A stretch of 5,084 bases of DNA from an uncultured Hyphomicrobiales bacterium (GTDB taxonomy: Bacteria > Pseudomonadota > Alphaproteobacteria > Rhizobiales > Beijerinckiaceae), in NCBI GenBank assembly GCA_903932565.1, contig CAIZGQ010000207.1, forward strand, positions 1-5,084. The letters run 5' to 3'. The notes below the pieces were generated by a model. That model was not told the origin of the DNA. It did not search any database and saw only the letters and a program-made list of their open reading frames with translations. Made by a program: the position numbers and the translations under genes. Positions 1 to 5,084 of the stretch are shown here, in pieces (the stretch's first letter is position 1; every line of letters begins with the position of its first letter).

Positions 1-609
1 GCCACGAGGCCGCCGATGGCGGTCGGCAGGCTACCGGAGAGGCGGACGCCGTTGGAGGTGAGGGTGAGGGAAGTCAGTGAGCTCAGGCTGCCGAATTCCG
101 GAGGGAAGGTTCCCGATACGGTAATCCCGGTTAAGTTGAAGTGCACGACCGCAGTGTTGGAAACGTCGCAGGTGACCCCGAGCCACGAGTTGGCGCAGGG
201 ATCGGGCCCGGCATTCCACGTGGAGAGCGACACCGTGTTTCGCGGGTACCTGCCGGGGGTCGCGGATGATGACAGGCATTGGGAACTGAGGGAGAGGATC
301 TGCAAGGACCATACATAACCACGGCAAATGCAGCAACGTCCGCAACCTCGGGCCGCTTACCAGGCGGTAGAGATGGCCTGCATCGCAGCTAGATCGGTAG
401 CGCCGAGGGCGGCCCGGGCCGGGGAGGGCATCATCATGACAAGAGCGAGAGAGGCGGCAGCGGCGGCGAGCCCCCAGACGAAGCGGCGGCCCCCGTCGCG
501 CCGGGAAGAGAGACCGCGCGTGGCGAGGGTTGCAGCCAGGGGACCGAGGCCATCGCGCGCCGCCCTGGCAAGTTGGTCGAGGAGGCCCCTCGATTTCACA
601 CCGTCGGCG
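1..609 (-). CDS. Leucine-rich-repeat protein, N-terminal part, eukaryotic-type, with one intron (partial at both ends)
   Basis: Not a gene of the neighbouring bacterial cluster. Proposed model: exon 609-361, intron 360-250, exon 249 to off the window at position 1. The first exon encodes a basic stretch (SSRRDGGRR), a hydrophobic segment FVWGLAAAAASLALVMMM (482-429) ending in PSPARA, like a signal peptide, then DLAAMQAISTAW. The second exon gives an LRR N-terminal cap, STWNAGPDPCANSWLGVTCD (224-165), with the paired cysteines at 197-195 and 170-168, followed by LRR units: HFNLTGITVSGTFPPEFGSL and LTSLTLTSNGVRLSGSLP. Such caps and G-x-[IL/F]-P repeats are known from plant and algal secreted or receptor proteins that act at the cell surface. 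In the raw frame one TAA (357-359) interrupts the protein, and splicing removes it. There is no ATG before the hydrophobic segment, so a 5' exon must be missing. The alternative is a pseudogene with one nonsense codon. LRR identity is fairly sure; the exact exon ends are less so. Confidence 0.6.
250..360 (-). other. Putative spliceosomal intron in the LRR gene
   Basis: On the minus strand the donor reads TG|GTAAGC (GT at 360-359) and the acceptor reads CCCCCGGCAG (AG at 251-250). The intron is 111 nt, a multiple of three, so the frame is unchanged. The donor itself supplies the only in-frame stop (TAA, 357-359). Joining the exons rebuilds TGG (Trp) across the junction and runs straight into the LRR cap. 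A second in-frame acceptor, TCCCTCAG (AG at 287-286), would give a 75-nt intron and add 12 residues (SQCLSSSATPGR region). The acceptor CTTGCAG (AG at 301-300) would create a TGA and is excluded. The donor is a strong match to the eukaryotic consensus. The choice of acceptor is uncertain. Confidence 0.5.
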
Positions 610-650
610 CTGCAGAGGAGATTGAGATGCGGCAAAGAGATCAAACGATA
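610..650 (-). other. Putative 3' end of an upstream intron (pyrimidine tract and acceptor)
   Basis: Reading the minus strand, a T/C-rich run (TGATCTCTTTGCC, then CATCTCAATCTCCT) leads to CTGCAG with AG at 611-610. CTCAAT, about 20 nt before the AG, could serve as a branch site. The following exon (from 609) is the one that encodes the hydrophobic segment of the LRR protein, and it contains no ATG before that segment, so a preceding exon is expected. The matching donor is not visible in the window. This is inferred from sequence pattern only. Confidence 0.35.
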
Positions 651-714
651 ACTCTAATCTGGGTCTCTAATCTCCCATCAAAGTTTTTGTCCAACATCTT
701 TGATTCAAAGAGAT
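651..714. repeat. AT-rich spacer with short direct and inverted repeats next to the presumed junction
   Basis: The stretch is visibly richer in A and T than either flank. CTCTAATCT occurs twice as a direct repeat (652-660 and 665-673, period 13). ATCAAAG (677-683) pairs with CTTTGAT (698-704) around a 14-nt loop, and CTTTGA/TCAAAG (698-710) forms a second near-perfect palindrome with a 1-nt centre. It lies immediately downstream of the mltG stop codon. Neither hairpin is followed by a T-run on the minus strand, so this is not a convincing terminator. It may be the bacterial intergenic spacer, intron sequence of the LRR gene, or the join between them. Confidence 0.5.
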
Positions 715-2616
715 TCACTCGCCTCGTATGTGTGGCGCCTTCATATCGAGGCCAAGATTAGCCGACAGACCGGGCTGAAACTTGGTTCGGATTGGCGGGG
801 GCGCTGCTGGCGCGGCGGCTTGCTCCTGGGCTGGTGGTGCAATCTGGATGGGCGCCGCAGGCAGCGGCTCGGGTGCGGCGGAGGGCTGGACGAGCGCGAT
901 CACCTTACCGAACGGGTCGCTTGGCGCGATGGCACCCGACTCCGGTCCAGCCTCAGCCACCGGCTCGCTGGCGGGTGCCGCGATGTGATCCAGTCCACCA
1001 AACGGGCCTTTCACTTCGGCGTAGCCCAAGGCCGCAAAAGCGTCCGGCCCTTTGGGTGCTGGCGTTGGCGCAACTGTCGGTGCGGCGACAGCGTTGGGTG
1101 CGGCGACCACGGCGATCGCGGCTGGCGCAGTGGGTGCGGTGGCGCGACGCGCCGGATCCTGAACAGTTTCCGGCGACGCTGCAGGAACAGGGGCAGCCAC
1201 AGCGCTTGCGGCTTGCGTTGCTGGCACGCTCGCCGGGAGCATCAGAAGACCCGGCAAGCTGATCGGCGCACCACTGGCCGCGCCAAGCGTAATCATCTGC
1301 GGCGGCGCCGGGGCAGCGCTTAAGGGAGCTGGCAGGCCGCTGTAATCTGTCGGGCTGCCACCCTCGGTCCCAAGATCGCCGCGCGGACCAAGATCACCTC
1401 GGGGACCTAGACCCGGCTGAGGCGCGGCTGCATCTGGCAGAGGCGCGCGATCCGGCTCGGAGGGGGTGGCGCTCAGCCGATCTTTTTCAAGCTGACGCCA
1501 GCGCACCACGTTGCGATTGTGCTGGTCGAGCGAGTCGGCAAAGGCATGTCCGCCCGTCCCATCGGCCACAAAATAAAGATCGTTGGTGCGCGCAGGGTTG
1601 ATAACAGCCTCAATCGCCGAGCGGCCCGGATTGGCAATCGGCCCCGGCGGCAAGCCCTCAATCACATAGGTGTTGTAGGGGGTCGGTTGAATAAGTTCCG
1701 CCCGCGTGATGCCGCGCCCCAGTGTGCCCCGCCCGCCCACAAGCCCGTAGACGATGGTGGGATCAGACTGAAGCTTCATGCGCTTTGTCAGGCGATTGAG
1801 AAAAACCCTTGCAACACGGGGTCTTTCATCCGCTTTGCCGGTCTCTTTCTCGACGATGGAGGCGAGCGTCACCACTTCGGCTGGCGAGCGCAGCGGCAAA
1901 TCGGGGGAGCGGCGCGCCCAGATTTGCGCCAAAGCCTGACGCTGGTCTTCCTGCATCTTGCGCAGTAGCAGAGTGCGCGAATAGCCACGTTCAAATTTGT
2001 AAGTTTCCGGAAGAAGCGTGCCTTCCTTGGGCACATCCCGGATTTCACCCGACAGAATGTCGTTGTCGCGCAAGCGCTGGACGATCTGCTCGCTCGTCAA
2101 CCCTTCTGGAATGGTCACGGAGTGCAAAATCTGCTTGCCGCTGACCAGCGTGTCCATCACCTCCTGCAAGCTCGCATTCTGCTTGAAGAGATATTCGCCG
2201 GAACGAACGCTGCTGCGGTTACCTTCGAGCCACAGCGCCAAACCAAACAATGTCGGCGAATCGATCACGCCTTCGCGTTCCAGCTGACTGATGATGTCTG
2301 GAAGCTCGGTGCGCGGGGCGATCACCAGCACACGATCCGTCGTCAGCGCGCCTGGCTGGTTCATCCGGTGATTGGCAAAGCCCAGCGCAATGAACGTCGC
2401 CACGACCATGATGAGCAAAAACGAGAAGAAACCAGAGATGGCGGAGAGAACCGGGCGACGCTTGCTCGGCGGCACGGGCGGCGGCGGCGGCGCTTCCTCC
2501 GGCTGCAGCGCCTCGTTCGGGCTTTGCAAACCCCTGCGGCGGCTGAACATACCGCTGGACCCGCCCGGCTCCGGTCTGGATGGCGTGTTGGGATCGGAGC
2601 CGAAGGAACCAGTCAT
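715..2616 (-). CDS. mltG: Endolytic murein transglycosylase MltG (YceG family) with long C-terminal extension
   Basis: MltG cuts nascent peptidoglycan strands inside the chain at the inner membrane and is thought to end glycan polymerisation. From the ATG at 2616 the protein has 633 residues: a cytoplasmic Pro-rich tail (APPPPPVPPSKRRP), one transmembrane helix (about 56-81, positions 2451-2374), then the periplasmic YceG domain to about residue 380. Visible family motifs are ASIVEKETG, whose first Glu (E256) matches the catalytic Glu of E. coli MltG, then LQSDPTIVYG, PYNTYVIEGLPPGPIANPG and LYFVADGTGGHAF. A TTG nine codons upstream (2643) extends the frame; ATG is preferred because the added residues are unlikely and no clear ribosome site precedes either start. 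The last 250 residues are Ala/Pro-rich and atypical, since most homologues stop soon after the YceG domain. It lies 122 bp downstream of fabF. Function is certain; the start is moderately so. Confidence 0.94.
   Translation of the reverse strand: MTGSFGSDPNTPSRPEPGGSSGMFSRRRGLQSPNEALQPEEAPPPPPVPPSKRRPVLSAISGFFSFLLIMVVATFIALGFANHRMNQPGALTTDRVLVIAPRTELPDIISQLEREGVIDSPTLFGLALWLEGNRSSVRSGEYLFKQNASLQEVMDTLVSGKQILHSVTIPEGLTSEQIVQRLRDNDILSGEIRDVPKEGTLLPETYKFERGYSRTLLLRKMQEDQRQALAQIWARRSPDLPLRSPAEVVTLASIVEKETGKADERPRVARVFLNRLTKRMKLQSDPTIVYGLVGGRGTLGRGITRAELIQPTPYNTYVIEGLPPGPIANPGRSAIEAVINPARTNDLYFVADGTGGHAFADSLDQHNRNVVRWRQLEKDRLSATPSEPDRAPLPDAAAPQPGLGPRGDLGPRGDLGTEGGSPTDYSGLPAPLSAAPAPPQMITLGAASGAPISLPGLLMLPASVPATQAASAVAAPVPAASPETVQDPARRATAPTAPAAIAVVAAPNAVAAPTVAPTPAPKGPDAFAALGYAEVKGPFGGLDHIAAPASEPVAEAGPESGAIAPSDPFGKVIALVQPSAAPEPLPAAPIQIAPPAQEQAAAPAAPPPIRTKFQPGLSANLGLDMKAPHIRGE
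1369..1410 (-). repeat. Tandem LGPRGD repeat inside the MltG tail
   Basis: Two adjacent copies of the hexapeptide LGPRGD, followed by LG, are encoded by near-identical 18-bp units. They sit at the start of the Ala/Pro-rich C-terminal extension of MltG. They probably arose by slippage within the linker. No function can be assigned. Confidence 0.6.
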
Positions 2617-2738
2617 CGCGTTCGCCAGGTACAAAGGAATCAATCGTCAGTACACTACGCAATCAGGACGCAATAAAGACGTCCGCCATCACCGGCAGGG
2701 TTGCAAACCTAAAGGTCGACGTCTCAGCGCAGAAGCGC

Positions 2739-4001
2739 TCAGTTGGCGCGCCGGAAGACGAGCGACGCATTCGTACCGCCAAACCCGAACGAGTTCGACA
2801 GAACAGTGTTGATCTCACGCGGCCGCGCCTTGAGCGGCACAAGATCAATCGCCGTCGTCACGGACGGGTTGTCGAGGTTCAAGGTCGGCGGCGCAATCTG
2901 GTCCCGCATGGCAAGGATCGAAAACACCGCTTCCACCGACCCGGCAGCGCCAAGCAGATGGCCTGTGGACGATTTGGTTGACGACATGGAGAGCCTCGCC
3001 GCCGAATTGCCCAGCAGGCGCTGGACGGCACCAAGCTCAATTTCGTCACCCAGCGGTGTCGATGTGCCATGGGCGTTGATGTAATCAAGATCGCCCGGCG
3101 AGATACCAGCGCGCTTGATCGCATTGCCCATACACCGGAAGGCCCCATCGCCATCCTCGGCCGGAGCGGTGATGTGATGGGCATCGCCCGACATGCCATA
3201 GCCGACCAGCTCAGCGTAAATGTGCGCGCCACGCGCCTTGGCGTGCTCGTATTCTTCCAGCACGACGCAGCCAGCGCCCTCGCCCATGACAAAGCCGTCG
3301 CGATCCTTGTCATAGGGCCGCGAGGCCTTGGTCGGCGCGTCGTTGAAGCCTGTGGACAGAGCGCGGCAGGCCGCAAATCCCGCCAGCGAGAGCCGATTGA
3401 CGGCTGATTCTGCACCACCTGCGACCATCACGTCCGCATCGCCCAGGGCAATGAGACGGCCGGCATCACCAATGGCGTGTGCGCCAGTCGAACAGGCTGT
3501 CACGACCGCATGGTTGGGGCCTTTCAGGCCATGCTCAATGGACACGTAGCCGGACACAAGATTGATCAACCGGCCAGGAATAAAGAACGGAGAGATGCGC
3601 CGCGGGCCGCGCTCCTTCAGGAGGATCGAGGCCTCGTAGATGCCGCCAAGGCCACCGATGCCGGAGCCGATCAGGACACCCGTGGAAATCTGCTCTTCGT
3701 AGGTTTTTGGTGCCCAACCGGCGTCCCGGAGGGCCTGCGTGGCGGCGGCAATTCCATAAATGATGAAGTCGTCGACTTTGCGCTGTTCTTTTGGCTCCAT
3801 CCAATCATCCGGATTGAAGGTACCATCCGTGCCGTTTCCTCTTGGAACCTGGCAGGCAATTTGGCAGGGGATGTCTGAGACATCGAAATTCTCGACGCGA
3901 CCGGCCCCGCTCTGCCCTTCGAGAACACGCTTCCAGCTCTGCTCGACTCCGCTGGCCAGCGGCGTGACAAGACCCAGACCTGTAACGACAACTCTTCTCA
4001 T
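2739..4001 (-). CDS. fabF: 3-oxoacyl-ACP synthase II (beta-ketoacyl-ACP synthase II)
   Basis: FabF condenses malonyl-ACP with acyl-ACP to lengthen fatty acids in the cytosolic type II pathway; in many bacteria it also governs elongation of unsaturated chains. The protein begins MRRVVVTGLGLVTPLA and has 420 residues, the usual length. The thiolase-fold active site is complete: Cys170 in VTACSTGAHAIG, His311 in NAHGTSTPLGD, Lys343 in SSTKSSTGH and His348 in the same motif. The C-terminal loop NSFGFGGTNAS (about 403-413) is also present. GTG at 4004 directly precedes the ATG at 4001. The ATG is chosen because GAGG (4012-4009) lies 7 nt before it but only 4 nt before the GTG. The gene follows acpP after 320 bp that contain a terminator, and is followed by mltG after 122 bp with no clear terminator, so fabF and mltG may be co-transcribed. 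Nothing looks degraded. Confidence 0.98.
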   Translation of the reverse strand: MRRVVVTGLGLVTPLASGVEQSWKRVLEGQSGAGRVENFDVSDIPCQIACQVPRGNGTDGTFNPDDWMEPKEQRKVDDFIIYGIAAATQALRDAGWAPKTYEEQISTGVLIGSGIGGLGGIYEASILLKERGPRRISPFFIPGRLINLVSGYVSIEHGLKGPNHAVVTACSTGAHAIGDAGRLIALGDADVMVAGGAESAVNRLSLAGFAACRALSTGFNDAPTKASRPYDKDRDGFVMGEGAGCVVLEEYEHAKARGAHIYAELVGYGMSGDAHHITAPAEDGDGAFRCMGNAIKRAGISPGDLDYINAHGTSTPLGDEIELGAVQRLLGNSAARLSMSSTKSSTGHLLGAAGSVEAVFSILAMRDQIAPPTLNLDNPSVTTAIDLVPLKARPREINTVLSNSFGFGGTNASLVFRRAN

Positions 4002-4123
4002 CACTCAACCTCACCGCTCCGGCACAAGGCCAGATACGAAACCCGTTCAGCCAAGACTTCGCGCCGTCACAGCTTTGGACGTTGTTCGTCCTGAAAGCTG
4101 ATCAAGCGTTGGGCGCTGGCCGC

Positions 4124-4152
4124 ATCTGATCCGGACTTTATGTCCAAAACAA
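4124..4152 (-). promoter_or_regulatory. Weak candidate promoter for fabF
   Basis: On the minus strand TTGTTT (4152-4147) is separated by 17 nt from TCAGAT (4129-4124), about 120 bp before the fabF start and downstream of the acpP terminator. The spacer contains a small inverted repeat, GGAC-ATAAA-GTCC (4145-4133), which could be an operator or chance. The -10 box is a poor match to consensus, so this rests mainly on position. Confidence 0.2.
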
Positions 4153-4226
4153 GCGTTGCGGCTTTTGGGCTTCAAATTTTGCCCATCGCCCGGCAGCTTA
4201 GCAAGATACGGTACACGAACGATACA

Positions 4227-4253
4227 AAAGGGCCGAGTCCAGCTCGGCCCTTT
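4227..4253 (-). terminator. Intrinsic terminator downstream of acpP
   Basis: A perfect 11-bp inverted repeat, AAAGGGCCGAG and CTCGGCCCTTT, encloses a 5-nt loop. On the minus strand the GC-rich stem is followed by TTTTG, the expected U-run side, so it ends acpP transcripts about 70 nt after the stop codon. On the plus strand the stem is followed by only TTTC, so termination in that direction would be weaker. It separates acpP from fabF. Confidence 0.85.
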
Positions 4254-4321
4254 CAAACGAAGTCACCACGCGTTGCGATGTGGATGGTGCCGGCTGCTGA
4301 CAACCGCACCCCCAGATGGCA

Positions 4322-4561
4322 TCAGGCTGCGGCAGACTTCTCAAGAAACTTCACAGCGTCACCAACCGTGACGATTGTCTCAGCCGCGTCGTCCGGAATT
4401 TCGACGCCGAATTCTTCTTCGAACGCCATGACCAGCTCGACCGTGTCGAGGGAGTCAGCGCCAAGATCGTCAATGAAATTGGCATTATCGACGACCTTAT
4501 CGGCGTCAACGCCGAGATGCTCGATCACAATCTTCTTAACACGCTCGGCGACGTCGCTCAT
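4322..4561 (-). CDS. acpP: Acyl carrier protein
   Basis: AcpP carries acyl intermediates of fatty acid and lipid A synthesis on a 4'-phosphopantetheine arm. The 79-residue acidic protein begins MSDVAERVKKIVIEHLGVDA and has the attachment motif GADSLDTVELVMAFEEEF, with Ser37 as the modified serine. Length and helices match the family. The ATG at 4561 is supported by AAGGA (4573-4569) 7 nt upstream. It sits 256 bp after fabG and 320 bp before fabF. The strong terminator behind it and the long leader in front fit a short, highly expressed transcript, as expected for this abundant protein. Confidence 0.98.
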   Translation of the reverse strand: MSDVAERVKKIVIEHLGVDADKVVDNANFIDDLGADSLDTVELVMAFEEEFGVEIPDDAAETIVTVGDAVKFLEKSAAA

Positions 4562-4817
4562 TTCAATGTCCTTGGTTTTCTACTGGTGCGAGCTGGAACC
4601 GGACGCTGATCCATTCCGAAGAACGCATCCAACGTACCCCCCGATCCCGGCGGGAGTCTCAATGCCAGTTGACCGGTTTTCCGAAGATATCATCGCCAAG
4701 GCGAACAATCTGCGGCGATCAGCAGCGATACACGGGGCGTGACTAACATACTTCTAGGAGCATGGCGAGAGCGAAGGACCCACAGGTCTTCCGCCAGCAC
4801 ACACACCCACAAGTCAT
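4562..4817 (-). other. fabG-acpP intergenic region
   Basis: This 256-bp spacer holds no credible gene. On the minus strand it should contain the end of the fabG transcript and the acpP promoter, but I find no pair of boxes good enough to call. The clear elements are the AAGGA ribosome site of acpP (4573-4569) and an imperfect hairpin at 4772-4793, reported separately. Confidence 0.5.
4772..4793 (-). other. Imperfect hairpin after fabG, possibly a weak terminator
   Basis: Nine-base arms (CGGAAGACC and GGTCCTTCG on the minus strand) pair around a TGTG loop, with one A-C mismatch and one G-T wobble. It begins about 25 nt after the fabG stop. No T-run follows on the minus strand, so it may act in mRNA processing or not at all. 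Confidence 0.25.
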
Positions 4818-5084
4818 TCAAATCATAGCCATTCCACCATTCACATGAAGGGTTTGGCCCGTCATGTACGCAGCTTCGCGACTGGCAAGATAAACAACGG
4901 CAGCAGCCACATCCGCCCCGACGCCGAGGCGACCAGCCGGAATTGTTGCCATAATGGTCTCGCGCTGCTTTTCATTCAAGGCGTCCGTCATTGGGCTTTC
5001 GATAAAGCCCGGTGCGATACAATTGACGGTGATGCCACGGCTCGCCACTTCCGCGGCGAGAGACTTCGACATCCCGATCATGCC
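4818..5084 (-). CDS. fabG: 3-oxoacyl-ACP reductase FabG, C-terminal part
   Basis: FabG is the NADPH-dependent reductase that converts 3-ketoacyl-ACP to 3-hydroxyacyl-ACP in each elongation cycle. The window holds the last 88-89 codons, starting GMIGMSKSLAAEVASRG and continuing NCIAPGFIESPMT and YMTGQTLHVNGGMAMI, which are hallmark C-terminal motifs of the short-chain dehydrogenase/reductase family in its FabG form. Family members are about 245 residues long, so roughly the first 157 residues, with the Rossmann glycine motif and the Ser-Tyr-Lys catalytic set, lie outside the window. ATG at 5081 is an internal Met, not the start. Its place directly before acpP supports FabG over other reductases of this family. 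Confidence 0.95.
   Translation of the reverse strand, partial: GMIGMSKSLAAEVASRGITVNCIAPGFIESPMTDALNEKQRETIMATIPAGRLGVGADVAAAVVYLASREAAYMTGQTLHVNGGMAMI

Larger units (their letters stand above)
4002..4321 (-). other. acpP-fabF intergenic region
   Basis: This 320-bp stretch holds no credible gene. Read on the minus strand it contains the acpP terminator (4253-4227), then about 220 bp of leader for fabF, ending in the GAGG ribosome site at 4012-4009. A 69-codon frame at 4256-4047 runs through the terminator stem and resembles no known family, so it is not called. Because acpP is terminated, the fabF promoter should lie between 4226 and 4020. Confidence 0.6.

Noticed and set aside
16..345. Plus- and minus-strand frames of 63-104 codons in the left end
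   Set aside because: They are alternative frames of the LRR coding sequence. Only the frame carrying the cap motif DPC..SW.GVTCD gives recognisable protein.
646..697. 18-codon minus-strand frame starting ATGTTGGACAAAAAC, considered as the missing first exon
   Set aside because: It ends in a stop and lacks a canonical donor at a workable distance from the acceptor at 610, so it cannot be joined convincingly.
677..704. Hairpin after mltG considered as a terminator
   Set aside because: The stem is only 7 bp and AT-rich, the loop is 14 nt, and no T-run follows on the minus strand.
700..1323. Long plus-strand open frames (700-1323, 792-1262) opposite the MltG tail
   Set aside because: They are antisense shadows of GC-rich Ala/Pro codons. 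The products are Arg/Gly/Cys-rich with no family resemblance, and the minus-strand frame continues a known gene.
2122..2676. Plus-strand open frames of 130-184 codons opposite mltG and fabF
   Set aside because: These frames are antisense to well-recognised conserved proteins, and their products are Arg-rich with no motifs.
4047..4256. 69-codon minus-strand frame between acpP and fabF
   Set aside because: It starts within the terminator stem, has no good ribosome site and no recognisable motif.
4140..4742. 200-codon plus-strand frame across acpP and both spacers
   Set aside because: It overlaps acpP and its terminator on the opposite strand, is Ser/Thr-rich and matches no recognisable family.

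Overview
The window joins two unlike pieces of DNA. Positions about 715 to 5084 are a typical alphaproteobacterial fatty-acid synthesis cluster, all on the minus strand: fabG (3' end only), acpP, fabF and mltG. The gene order and the protein sequences suggest the Hyphomicrobiales (Rhizobiales) or a close relative. This is inferred from general knowledge of the order fabG-acpP-fabF-mltG in that group, not from a database search. FabG reduces 3-ketoacyl-ACP, AcpP carries the growing chain, FabF elongates it, and MltG is an inner-membrane murein transglycosylase often encoded next to these genes. acpP is followed by a strong intrinsic terminator (4227-4253), so fabF probably has its own promoter in the 320 bp between them. 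MltG carries an unusual Ala/Pro-rich C-terminal tail of about 250 residues.

Positions 1 to about 610 do not look like that bacterium. In alphaproteobacteria yicC and gmk commonly follow mltG. Here the minus strand instead encodes what looks like the N-terminal part of a plant- or alga-type leucine-rich-repeat (LRR) protein: a hydrophobic signal-like segment, an LRR N-terminal cap containing DPC..SW.GVTCD, then one to two LRRs running off the window at position 1. The reading frame is open throughout except for one TAA, and that TAA lies inside a canonical GTAAGC splice donor. Removing a 111-nt intron (250-360) restores one continuous frame. A second intron acceptor (pyrimidine tract plus CTGCAG) ends at 610, and there is no ATG between it and the hydrophobic segment. 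The expected upstream exon is therefore missing where bacterial sequence begins.

The simplest explanation is that the contig joins eukaryotic and bacterial DNA somewhere around 610-714. This could be an assembly chimera or cross-contamination, or, less likely, a real transfer junction. That stretch is AT-richer than its surroundings and holds short direct and inverted repeats. I see no tRNA, rRNA, CRISPR array, IS element or phage gene.
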